From Candidatus Krumholzibacteriia bacterium (GTDB lineage Bacteria; Krumholzibacteriota; Krumholzibacteriia; Krumholzibacteriales; Krumholzibacteriaceae): DNA of 17,862 bases. The stretch covers positions 1 to 17,862 of the forward strand of contig JAPLKY010000063.1 of NCBI GenBank assembly GCA_026387805.1, written 5' to 3'. The notes beneath the pieces were generated by a model. That model worked only from the letters and a program-made list of their open reading frames with translations. It ran no database searches and was not told the DNA's origin. The position numbers and the translations under genes were made by a program. Shown here in pieces: positions 1 to 6,514 of the stretch (position 1 is the first letter of the stretch; each line of letters opens with the position of its first letter).

Positions 1-315
1 CGCGATTACCCATTCGGGATGGTTCGTCGCCCATACGGCCACGCGATCCCCCTTGCGCACGCCCATCGCGATGAAGCTCTTCGCCGCCGCGCGGCATATT
101 TCATGGAACTCGCGATACGTGTACCGGACGCCCGTGGGAAGATAGACGAGCGCTTCGTTATCGGGATGCGCTCTCGCGATGCGCTCGAACATATGTCCGA
201 TCGTCTCGCCGATGAGCGGCTGTTCGGAGCCCGTGTAGGCGTAGCTCAGCGCCCGCTCCGCGGGAGAGCCCTGAACCGGCGCCTTTCCGCCCGTTCTGAT
301 CTGCTTGCCCGACAT
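1..315 (-). CDS. AMP-dependent acyl-CoA synthetase, N-terminal part (cut by window edge)
   Basis: The first 105 residues of an AMP-binding (ANL superfamily) synthetase, which activates a carboxylic acid as an acyl-adenylate and then a CoA thioester. What is seen: a short polar N-terminus, then 'IGHMFERIARAHPDNEALVYLPTGVRYTYREF' split as usual for this family, then 'MGVRKGDRVAVWATNHPEWV', the typical start of the large domain. The ATP-binding P-loop, the A8 hinge and the catalytic lysine would lie beyond the left edge, so the acyl specificity cannot be read. The style resembles fatty-acyl-CoA synthases. The ATG at 313-315 is preceded by an AGGAGAGGTGA-type ribosome site. It starts 17 bases after the stop of the barrel protein, so it is the fourth gene of the rhodanese operon. 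Confidence 0.88.
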   Translation of the reverse strand, partial: MSGKQIRTGGKAPVQGSPAERALSYAYTGSEQPLIGETIGHMFERIARAHPDNEALVYLPTGVRYTYREFHEICRAAAKSFIAMGVRKGDRVAVWATNHPEWVIA

Positions 316-332
316 ACCTGTTCTCACCTCTC

Positions 333-836
333 CTAGAATACGTAGCGAATTCCCAATCCGCCGTTCATGCTCCCCTCGGTCGCGGGAGCGATGTCGACGA
401 TCGGGGCGACTTCAAAGAAGATGCTCATCGGATACGCCGCAACGAGATACTCGAGACCGAGCACCATCCTGAGCCCGACGCGCGTGCCGCGATCCTTGTC
501 CAGGGGGTCATCGCCCTCGAAGCGGACGCGGCCGCCGATTCCGAAATAGAGCGGCAGGCTTCCCTCCTCCACCTTGAATATCTCGTAGTTATGATACAGG
601 TAATCGCAGTGGAGATGAAAGTTGCCTTCTCTTCCGAACGACCACGCGGCGCCGAAATCGAGCGCGGTGTTCGTCGTCATCCAATACTTGGCGCTGAGCC
701 CCGTCGGCTCGCCGAGGATAACGCCGAGCTCCCACGTGCCTGCGTCCGCGCCGCCGGCGGCCGCGACGGGAACCGCCCCCGATCCGACCGAAACGATGAG
801 AAGAATGAGACCGAGAAGACGTGCGTCCTTCCTCAC
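333..836 (-). CDS. small outer-membrane beta-barrel-like protein
   Basis: A 167-residue exported protein. Residues 1-27 form a signal peptide (basic start, 'LLGLILLIVSV' core, AAA-type cleavage site). The mature part alternates polar and hydrophobic residues in short strands: 'WELGVILGEPTGLSAKYW', 'LDFGAAWSF', 'LHLHCDYLYHNY'-like, 'LPLYFGIGGRVRF', 'VGLRMVLGLEYL', 'SIFFEVAPIVDI', ending in 'NGGLGIRYVF' with the C-terminal aromatic typical of outer-membrane barrels. It resembles small barrels of the BAPKO_0422/DUF3996 type, though this is from memory. The start is a GTG (834-836) with AAGGAGG five bases upstream; the GTG overlaps the TGA of the MauE/DoxX gene by four bases (GTGA), indicating translational coupling. 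The frame stays open up to 1376, but that part only mirrors the neighbouring gene. Ligand or role unknown. Confidence 0.82.
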   Translation of the reverse strand: MRKDARLLGLILLIVSVGSGAVPVAAAGGADAGTWELGVILGEPTGLSAKYWMTTNTALDFGAAWSFGREGNFHLHCDYLYHNYEIFKVEEGSLPLYFGIGGRVRFEGDDPLDKDRGTRVGLRMVLGLEYLVAAYPMSIFFEVAPIVDIAPATEGSMNGGLGIRYVF

Positions 837-1360
837 GAGGACCTCCTTCTGATTGACACAACGAACCGATGACGGGGCGCCGCGAAAAGCGCGAGCGACA
901 TGATCAGATAGGCCGCGTCCTCGAGGAGCTTCTTCCACGCGTAGGTCGCTCCGAATCCGCACCCGCAGTCGAAATAGATCTTCATGAAGGGCGTCCCGTC
1001 GCTCACATACCCGATGGTCTTCTTCGCGATGACGACGAGGAACATGGCGTTCAGCCCGATGAGGATGAGCGCCGCCCCCCGTATGGCTACGCCGGCCACG
1101 AGAGAGAACCCGCAGAGGAGCTCGATCCATGGGAGCACGACCGCCATGATGTAGAGAGGCGGCCCGTAGTCGACGACGCCGTAGCCGTGGATCTCGTCCG
1201 CGAAGGCGTGCGGCCTCCCGATCTTCTGAACCGCCGCGTAGATGAAGATCGCGGCGAGGAGAAGTCGAAAGGCGAGGAGGAGGTACGGATTGAAGATCCA
1301 GTGGCTTCCGTTCCGGCCTCCCGCGGCCGGGGATGCGCCCTGCGACCACGTCATTTTCAT
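833..1360 (-). CDS. MauE/DoxX-family redox-associated membrane protein
   Basis: A 175-residue inner-membrane protein with about four helices (roughly residues 26-44, 70-90, 94-113 and 147-162). 'FRLLLAAIFIYAAVQKI', 'PWIELLCGFSLV' and 'FDCGCGFG' (C132 and C134) are hallmarks of the MauE/DoxX group; members with a CGC motif are thought to pass thiol electrons to periplasmic partners, as MauE does in methylamine dehydrogenase maturation. The ATG at 1358-1360 overlaps the rhodanese TGA (ATGA), with GAGGAG just upstream. Its own stop overlaps the barrel gene's GTG. Being sandwiched between a membrane rhodanese and a barrel suggests sulfur or disulfide handling at the envelope. This is inference from context; the exact redox partner is not visible. 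Confidence 0.87.
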   Translation of the reverse strand: MKMTWSQGASPAAGGRNGSHWIFNPYLLLAFRLLLAAIFIYAAVQKIGRPHAFADEIHGYGVVDYGPPLYIMAVVLPWIELLCGFSLVAGVAIRGAALILIGLNAMFLVVIAKKTIGYVSDGTPFMKIYFDCGCGFGATYAWKKLLEDAAYLIMSLALFAAPRHRFVVSIRRRSS

Positions 1361-1854
1361 AGATCTCCTCTTTCAACGGGGAGCCCCGCGCCGGACCATT
1401 CGGCGAATCCGCCCTTGAAAACGAGCAGCTTCGTGAATCCGAGCAGATAGAGCTCGTTCGCGAGAAGCTCGGAATCTTCGCAGGTTATCTCCGAGCAATA
1501 CACCATGATTTCCCCCTCGTTCGAGAGAAGCGGGAGAACCCGATCCCGGTACGTTCCCATGTCGTAATAGTCGAACAGGATGGCGCCCGGAATATGTCCC
1601 TCGTCGTATTCGTCTCTTCTGCGGGCGTCGATGACGCTTACACCACTTTCAACTACGCGTCTCGCCTCTTCCAGATCTATGACCCGTATCCCTTCGGCCC
1701 CGGCCTGGGTGCTGTCGGTCGCGGCCGGCACTTTCACGGGCACCCGGAACGGATTTATCCCATTACGGGAGAACGAGTTAAAGGCGAATCCGACGACCGC
1801 GGACACCGCCGCGATCGCTATACCCTGGAGAATCGCGTTCCTCAGCATTTTCAT
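1357..1854 (-). CDS. membrane-anchored rhodanese-domain protein with CX4C loop
   Basis: A 165-residue protein with one N-terminal membrane helix (about residues 8-24), a short linker, then a single rhodanese domain (about 56-165). The domain shows 'VSVIDARRRDEYDEGHIPGAI' spread over residues 73-92, then 'IMVYCSEITCEDS', and the closing 'LLVFKGGFAEWSGAGLPV'. Rhodaneses carry a persulfide on the loop cysteine; here C120 sits at that position and C125 follows in a C-X4-C arrangement in place of the usual CRxGxR loop. The helix should place the domain in the periplasm if the N-terminus is inside. It is the first gene of the operon. No Shine-Dalgarno site precedes the ATG at 1852-1854; a -10 box ends seven bases before it, suggesting a leaderless message. 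An ATG two codons later (1848) is the alternative. Confidence 0.88.
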   Translation of the reverse strand: MKMLRNAILQGIAIAAVSAVVGFAFNSFSRNGINPFRVPVKVPAATDSTQAGAEGIRVIDLEEARRVVESGVSVIDARRRDEYDEGHIPGAILFDYYDMGTYRDRVLPLLSNEGEIMVYCSEITCEDSELLANELYLLGFTKLLVFKGGFAEWSGAGLPVERGDL

Positions 1855-1861
1855 AGTGCTC

Positions 1862-1890
1862 AATATAAGGTCGGCCCGTTGAAATAGCAA
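1862..1890 (-). promoter_or_regulatory. sigma70-type promoter for the rhodanese operon
   Basis: On the minus strand, TTGCTA (1885-1890) and TATATT (1862-1867) are separated by exactly 17 bases. The -10 ends seven bases before the ATG, so transcription should begin at or within a base or two of the start codon. No Shine-Dalgarno sequence could fit in the transcript. Confidence 0.6.
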
Positions 1891-1895
1891 CTCTG

Positions 1896-1922
1896 TTGAC
1901 TGTGCGTCTATTACTGTATACG
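1896..1922 (+). promoter_or_regulatory. candidate promoter for endonuclease III gene
   Basis: TTGACT (1896-1901) is a good -35. The best -10 choices are TATACG at 1917-1922 (15-base spacer) or the weaker TACGCT at 1919-1924 (17-base spacer). The -35 boxes of this and the divergent rhodanese promoter lie only five bases apart. The leader would be only a few bases long and has no Shine-Dalgarno site. Confidence 0.4.
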
Positions 1923-1935
1923 CTTTTCCCCTGCC

Positions 1936-2634
1936 ATGGATGCCGGAAAAATCGATACGAAGAAGGCCCGCGCCGCCGGAAAGGCGGATGCGAGAAGAGC
2001 GCTCGCCGTTCTCGCCGCATTCAAGCGGCTCTACCCCGATCCACGGCACTACCTGAAATTCGAGAGTCCGTTCCAGCTCCTCGTGGCCACCATCCTCTCG
2101 GCGCAGTGCACCGACGAGAAGGTGAACGAGGTCACGTCCGGACTCTTCAAAGAGTATCCGCGACCGGAGGATCTGGCGGGCGAAGCCGTCGAGGCGATCG
2201 AGCGGGCGGTGCGCCCAACCGGCTTCTATCGGAACAAGGCCAAGGCGATCAAGGGCGCCTCGGCGGCGATCGTCGAGCGCTTCGGCGGCTCGGTGCCCGA
2301 CACGATGGACGAGCTCCTCACGCTTCCCGGCATCGCCCGCAAGTCGGCGAACGCCATTCTCCAGCACGGCTTCGGGAAGGTCGAAGGGGTCGTCGTCGAC
2401 ACGCACGTCATCCGCGTGGCGGGACGCCTCGGATGGACGGCGAACACCGACCCCGGAAAGATCGAGCAGGACCTGATGCGGCTTTTCGAAAGGAATGAAT
2501 GGCTCCGGCTCCCCTTCTACCTCAAGAGCCACGGGCGCGCCGTCTGCAAGGCGCCCGTCCCGAAGTGCGGCGACTGCGCCGTCGCGGCGCTGTGCCCCTC
2601 CGCCCTCATCGGGCCGCCAAAAGCCCCGCGGTGA
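1936..2634 (+). CDS. nth: endonuclease III (DNA glycosylase/AP lyase)
   Basis: A bifunctional base-excision repair enzyme that removes oxidised pyrimidines and nicks the abasic site. The 232-residue length fits, with a slightly long, basic N-terminus. Seen: 'LLVATILSAQCTD' (about 48-60), the helix-hairpin-helix 'LPGIARKSA' (130-138) with catalytic K136, 'VVVDTHVIRV' with catalytic D155, and a C-terminal [4Fe-4S] cluster motif C204-X6-C211-X2-C214-X5-C220, exactly the family spacing. All key residues are present, so it should be active. The ATG at 1936 has no Shine-Dalgarno site; a second ATG at 1940 is out of frame. It is a single gene, divergent from the rhodanese operon and convergent with the exporter permease. 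Confidence 0.97.
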   Translation: MDAGKIDTKKARAAGKADARRALAVLAAFKRLYPDPRHYLKFESPFQLLVATILSAQCTDEKVNEVTSGLFKEYPRPEDLAGEAVEAIERAVRPTGFYRNKAKAIKGASAAIVERFGGSVPDTMDELLTLPGIARKSANAILQHGFGKVEGVVVDTHVIRVAGRLGWTANTDPGKIEQDLMRLFERNEWLRLPFYLKSHGRAVCKAPVPKCGDCAVAALCPSALIGPPKAPR

Positions 2635-2659
2635 GCGATCGACGTTTCAGTACCGCACA

Positions 2660-2690
2660 CCCACCCGGATGGAGACGGAAACCGGGCGGG
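2660..2690. terminator. hairpin between convergent genes, possible two-way terminator
   Basis: CCCACCCGG (2660-2668) pairs with CCGGGCGGG (2682-2690), with one A-C mismatch and a 13-base loop. It is the only clear structure in the 59-base gap between the ends of endonuclease III and the permease. Neither side has a proper T-tract, so it is at best a weak or non-canonical terminator. Confidence 0.35.
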
Positions 2691-2693
2691 CCG

Positions 2694-3935
2694 TCACTCG
2701 TACCTGAGCGCTTCCATCGGTTCCACTTCCGCCGCCTTGCGGGCGGGGAAGATGCCGGCGAGGAGCGCGATGACGACGAGGATGGCGACCGTGACGAACG
2801 CGACGGTCTTCGAGAAGATGGGGTGTCCCATGAACTGCATCGGGCCCGACGTGTCGGGGATCAGACTCGCGAGGCCCACGATGATCGCCGAGAGGAGAAC
2901 GCCGATGAGACCGCCGCTCCCCGTGAGGATAAACGCCTCCGCGACGTACTGCGCGATGATGTGATGCCGCCGCGCGCCGACCGCCCGCTTGATGCCGATC
3001 TCGCGCGTGCGCTCCTTGATGACGACGTACATGATGTTCGCCACGCCGACCCCCGCGACGATGAGCGTGAGGGATCCGATGACACCGAAGAAAATATTGA
3101 GTCCGAGCATGATCTTCCGTCCGATATTCTCGTTCTCGATGTTGTCGGAGATCCGGATCGCGTACTCGTCCGTTGGATCGAACCGGTACTTGCGGCCGAG
3201 GATGTCGCGGACGTCACGGATGAGCTCCTTGCTTCGCGCGCGGTCGCCGGGACGGATAAGCATGTTGGTGAGCCGCGTGCGGCCGTACACCGTCATGAAG
3301 GTCGAATACGGCATGATCACGCGATAGGCGTCCGGGCCGTTGCTCATCGAGCTCTGCACCTTCTGCGCCATGACGCCGACGACCGTGAAGGGAAGGGCGT
3401 CGATCACGACGACCCCGCCGACCGGTTCGTCGGAGCCGAAGAGCTCCTTGGCGATGCCGTCCCCGAGAAAGACGACGCGGCGCTTCTCGATGATGTCCCG
3501 ATCGTCGATGAACCGCCCCGCGCGCTGATAGAAATGCCGCATATAGTAGAATGCGGGGGCGACACCCTCGCCGTACGTCGTCGTGCGGACGTCTCCGCGG
3601 CTCACGACCATCCCCCACCGCCCGAAGCTCGGGGAGATGAGGTCGACGAGCGGGATATTCTCGCGGAGCAGCTTCACGTCGTCCATCGTGAAGCTGATCG
3701 TGCGCATCATGGGGAGCCCCTCGAAGACCTTCGAGGTCTCTCCCGCGTCAATGTCAACGACCGCGTCCGCGTAGTTGAGCGCCCCTTCCATGAGGCGCTT
3801 CTCGAGCCCGAAGCCGAACGACAGGAGCAGCACGACCGACATCGTCCCCCAGACGATCGCCGCGGTCGTGAGGAACACGCGCGTCTTCTGCGTCTTGAGG
3901 TCGAAGAGAAATTCGCGAATGAGCGTCGTCCACAT
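2694..3935 (-). CDS. MacB/FtsX-type ABC transporter permease (second of two)
   Basis: A 413-residue permease without a fused ATPase domain. Order: N-terminal cytoplasmic segment and first membrane helix (about 20-42), a large periplasmic MacB_PCD-type domain (about 43-280) containing 'EKRRVVFLGDGIAKELFG' and 'FTVVGVMAQK', then three C-terminal helices. The FtsX-domain signature 'GVANIMYVVIKERTREIG' with 'IKRAVGAR', the region that couples to the ATPase, is intact, as is the closing 'FPARKAAEVEPMEALRYE'. Such permeases move substrates out of the periplasm or inner membrane by mechanotransmission and do not pump across a pore. It starts four bases after the stop of the sister permease. No ATPase gene is in the operon. 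Substrate unknown. Confidence 0.9.
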   Translation of the reverse strand: MWTTLIREFLFDLKTQKTRVFLTTAAIVWGTMSVVLLLSFGFGLEKRLMEGALNYADAVVDIDAGETSKVFEGLPMMRTISFTMDDVKLLRENIPLVDLISPSFGRWGMVVSRGDVRTTTYGEGVAPAFYYMRHFYQRAGRFIDDRDIIEKRRVVFLGDGIAKELFGSDEPVGGVVVIDALPFTVVGVMAQKVQSSMSNGPDAYRVIMPYSTFMTVYGRTRLTNMLIRPGDRARSKELIRDVRDILGRKYRFDPTDEYAIRISDNIENENIGRKIMLGLNIFFGVIGSLTLIVAGVGVANIMYVVIKERTREIGIKRAVGARRHHIIAQYVAEAFILTGSGGLIGVLLSAIIVGLASLIPDTSGPMQFMGHPIFSKTVAFVTVAILVVIALLAGIFPARKAAEVEPMEALRYE

Positions 3936-3939
3936 GGCG

Positions 3940-5217
3940 CTAGTACCTCAGGCATTCGATCGGGTCGAGGTTCGCCGCCTTGCGGGCCGGGAAGTATCCG
4001 GCGAGAAACGCGATGACGGAAATGATCGCGATCGAAACGAGCGCGACGAGCGGGTCGATCGCCGGCGTGCCGAGCGCTTCCTTCGCCGAGGCGGGCATTC
4101 TCGCCGCGATGCCGACGATTCCCCACGCGATCGCAAACCCGATCGCCGCCCCGACGAACGTGATGAAGAAGGTCTCGGCGAAGAACTGCGTCATGATGAC
4201 CCACTTCCGCGCCCCCACGGCGCGTTTGACGCCGATCTCGCGCGTGCGTTCGCGCACGACGACGTACATGATGTTCGAGACGCCGAGCCCGCCGACCCCG
4301 AGCGTCATCGCGCCCATGGTCACGAGAAAGATATTGAACGCGGTGAAGAAGACGATGAATATCTCGAAGAACTCGGCCGTATCCCAGATGTTGATCGCGT
4401 TTTCGTCCTCCGGGTCGAAGACGTACCTCGCCCCGAGGACCGTTCTGATCTTCTTCACGACTTCTTTCGAATTGCTCCAGCCCGATTTGTGCGTGACCAC
4501 CATGTTCTCGAGGAACCGCTCTCCGAACATCGACACGTACGTCGTGGAGGGGATGAACGCGCGCTCGGTGTCGCGCTGGTTGTAGCTCGAGTTCTGCGTC
4601 TTCGCGCGCAGGACGCCGATGACGCGGAACGGGACGCTGTTGAACGAGACAAACTTCCCGACGGGATCGTTCCCTTTCCCGAAGAGAAACTCGCTCACCT
4701 GATCCCCGAGGAAGATGACGCGGCGCTTCTCCGCCATGTCCTGCTCGTTGATGAAGCGGCCGCCGGCCTGCGGGATCTCGTTGCGGATGTCGCCGTACTC
4801 GGGCTTGACGCCGGCGATGAGGGGGCTCTTGACCTGCGTGCCGTAGCGGAGCACGCCGTCGTACTTCGCGTACTCCTCGCTGATCTTGTCGATCTCGGGG
4901 ATCTGCTGCTTGAGGAGATCCACGTCCGATTCCTGGAGCCTGATCTGGCGGTCGACGCCGAACCCGCGATAGGGCTTCGTCGTCGAGCCGGGAAATATGA
5001 GGATGATCGCGTCGCCGAGCCCCCGGAAGTTCGTCATGTTCTGGCGTTTGACGCTCGTGCCGACGGCCATCATGATAACGACGGCGGCCGTGCCCCACAC
5101 GATGCCGAAGATCGTGAGCATCGTGCGTCTCTTCTGGGCGCGCATGTCGCCCCAGAACTCCCTGAAGAGGGAGAGCACGTACGCGGCGTTGACGAGGAAC
5201 GATTTCAGCGTCGCCAT
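3940..5217 (-). CDS. MacB/FtsX-type ABC transporter permease (first of two)
   Basis: A 425-residue paralogue of the permease that follows it. It has the same plan: first membrane helix near residues 35-57 ('RRTMLTIFGIVWGTAAVVIMM'-like, split here by position), a periplasmic MacB_PCD domain with 'EKRRVIFLGDQVSEFLFG', three C-terminal helices, the coupling motif 'YVVVRERTREIG' followed by 'VKRAVGAR', and the ending 'FPARKAANLDPIECLRY'. The pair probably forms a heterodimer. I chose the ATG at 5217 ('MATLKSFLVN') because the frame upstream to 5256 adds 13 residues with no ribosome site. The 64-base gap from the adaptor gene and the four-base gap to the next permease place it in one operon. Confidence 0.9.
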   Translation of the reverse strand: MATLKSFLVNAAYVLSLFREFWGDMRAQKRRTMLTIFGIVWGTAAVVIMMAVGTSVKRQNMTNFRGLGDAIILIFPGSTTKPYRGFGVDRQIRLQESDVDLLKQQIPEIDKISEEYAKYDGVLRYGTQVKSPLIAGVKPEYGDIRNEIPQAGGRFINEQDMAEKRRVIFLGDQVSEFLFGKGNDPVGKFVSFNSVPFRVIGVLRAKTQNSSYNQRDTERAFIPSTTYVSMFGERFLENMVVTHKSGWSNSKEVVKKIRTVLGARYVFDPEDENAINIWDTAEFFEIFIVFFTAFNIFLVTMGAMTLGVGGLGVSNIMYVVVRERTREIGVKRAVGARKWVIMTQFFAETFFITFVGAAIGFAIAWGIVGIAARMPASAKEALGTPAIDPLVALVSIAIISVIAFLAGYFPARKAANLDPIECLRY

Positions 5218-5281
5218 GGCGGACCACCCGATCGATCGACGCGGCACGGCCGGCATCCGCGGACGCCGGGCCGCCGCATCG

Positions 5282-6388
5282 TCAGATCTTCTTTTCCGGC
5301 TTCTCGAGGACTTCCTGGCCCGCGGCGAGACCGGATTTCACTTCGATCCTGATCGCGTCGGAGAGCCCCGTCGTGATGGCCGTCTTGCGACGCTCTCCTT
5401 TCGCGCCCGGAACCTCGACCCACGTGCTGTCCCCCGATGTGTAGACGACGCGCTCGGGTATCGTGAGGACGCTGTCGACCTGCCGGATGATGATGTCGGC
5501 GTTCGCGGAGTAGCCGGCGCGCAGAAGCGCGACCTTCGTATCGGGGATCGAAATCTCGACGGGGAACATGCGGGTGTTGTTCTCCTCTTTGGCTTTGAGC
5601 GAAATCTTCGCGAGCCTGCCGGGAATCGACTTTCCGGGGATCGCGCCGACCTTGATCTCCACCGGCATGCCGACCGAGAGCTTTCCGACGTCGATTTCGT
5701 CGACCGTGCCTTTGAAAACGAGGCTGTCCATATTGGCGAGCGTCATGAGGACGGTGCCCTCCTGATACGACGTGAGCGGCACCACCGGATCGCCGAGGTT
5801 GATGTTCTTCTCGAGAATGAAACCGGCGATCGGCGCCTTGACGATCGCGTCGATCTCCTTGCCGGCGATGCTCGCGTGCCCCTTCTCTATGAGCTCGAGG
5901 CGCTCGCGGCTCATCTCGAGCTGCAGCTTCGCCTGGTCGTAGTTCTTCTTCGTCTCCTCGAACTCCGTATCCGAGACGAGCCCCTTGGTCATGAGCCCGC
6001 GCGCCCGCTCGATCGCCTTTTCGAGGTTCTTGAAGGCGATATCGTCCATGTCGACCCTTCGTCTCGCGTCCGCGAGCTCGAGCGGCGTCGGATCGGGCTG
6101 GATTTCGATGAGCGCCTCTCCCGCCGCGACCTTCTGCCCGGGCTCGCGATAGATCCGCTTCACGACGCCGGAGACCTTGGATTTCACCGAGATCTCGTTC
6201 CGCGGAACGATCGAGCCGACGGCGAGCGCCTTCTCCACGACGTTCCCGCGCTCGACCTTGACGCTGGCCGCGGCGCCCTTCGCGGAGCCCTTCTTCTTCA
6301 TGACCGCGACAACGGCCACCGCCGCCAGGACGACCGCCGCAACCACTATCCAAATAACGAGCTTTCTGCTTCTTCTCTTCTGATTCAT
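5282..6388 (-). CDS. periplasmic adaptor subunit (membrane fusion protein) of the exporter
   Basis: A 368-residue HlyD/MacA-type adaptor. Residues 10-30 form a membrane anchor after a basic N-terminus. Then come the first half of the lipoyl-like domain ('NEISVKSKVSGVVKRIY', 'PGQKVAAGEALIEI'), an alpha-helical hairpin (about 105-175, rich in E, K, R and L), the second lipoyl half ('AIVKAPIAGFILEKNINLGDPV'), a beta-barrel domain ('VDEIDVGKLSVGMPVEI') and a membrane-proximal domain ('ERVVYTSGDSTWVEV'). In MacA-type systems the adaptor ties the inner-membrane permease to an outer-membrane channel. It is first in the operon, ahead of two permeases. I found no convincing full promoter in the 126-base gap upstream. 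Confidence 0.92.
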   Translation of the reverse strand: MNQKRRSRKLVIWIVVAAVVLAAVAVVAVMKKKGSAKGAAASVKVERGNVVEKALAVGSIVPRNEISVKSKVSGVVKRIYREPGQKVAAGEALIEIQPDPTPLELADARRRVDMDDIAFKNLEKAIERARGLMTKGLVSDTEFEETKKNYDQAKLQLEMSRERLELIEKGHASIAGKEIDAIVKAPIAGFILEKNINLGDPVVPLTSYQEGTVLMTLANMDSLVFKGTVDEIDVGKLSVGMPVEIKVGAIPGKSIPGRLAKISLKAKEENNTRMFPVEISIPDTKVALLRAGYSANADIIIRQVDSVLTIPERVVYTSGDSTWVEVPGAKGERRKTAITTGLSDAIRIEVKSGLAAGQEVLEKPEKKI

Positions 6389-6479
6389 CGCCGTTTCACC
6401 GCCGTGTACAGGGTTACCACGAGTGTATAGTGAGGATTACGGAAGCCCGGTGATTTAGTTCCAATGAAACGGGGCAATT

Positions 6480-6507
6480 CGGGGGGCGCGAACCCGAGCG
6501 CCCCCCG
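6480..6507. terminator. perfect 10-bp GC hairpin downstream of the TPR lipoprotein gene
   Basis: CGGGGGGCGC (6480-6489) and GCGCCCCCCG (6498-6507) are exact reverse complements around an eight-base loop. The structure begins seven bases after the stop of the minus-strand lipoprotein gene and precedes the exporter operon. No T-run follows on either strand, so it may act as a transcript-end stabiliser or a terminator lacking a U-tract. Confidence 0.5.
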
Positions 6508-6514
6508 CGGATTC

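Noticed and set aside
19..336. Plus-strand open frame of 105 codons
   Set aside because: It is antisense to the acyl-CoA synthetase N-terminus, whose minus-strand translation matches the family; the plus frame is arginine-rich with no recognisable domain.
837..1376. N-terminal extension of the barrel protein frame to 347 residues
   Set aside because: Out-of-frame reading of the MauE/DoxX gene; the true GTG start at 836 has AAGGAGG and a signal peptide.
2499..4016. Plus-strand open frame of 505 codons
   Set aside because: Highly charged, low-complexity translation antisense to a clear permease gene; produced by GC-rich codon bias.
3775..5352. Plus-strand open frame of 525 codons
   Set aside because: Antisense to both permeases; the R, D and E-rich composition is an artefact of the opposite strand.
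6389..6479. TATACA-like box upstream of the adaptor gene as a promoter
   Set aside because: No -35 element at an acceptable distance, so there is not enough to claim a promoter.
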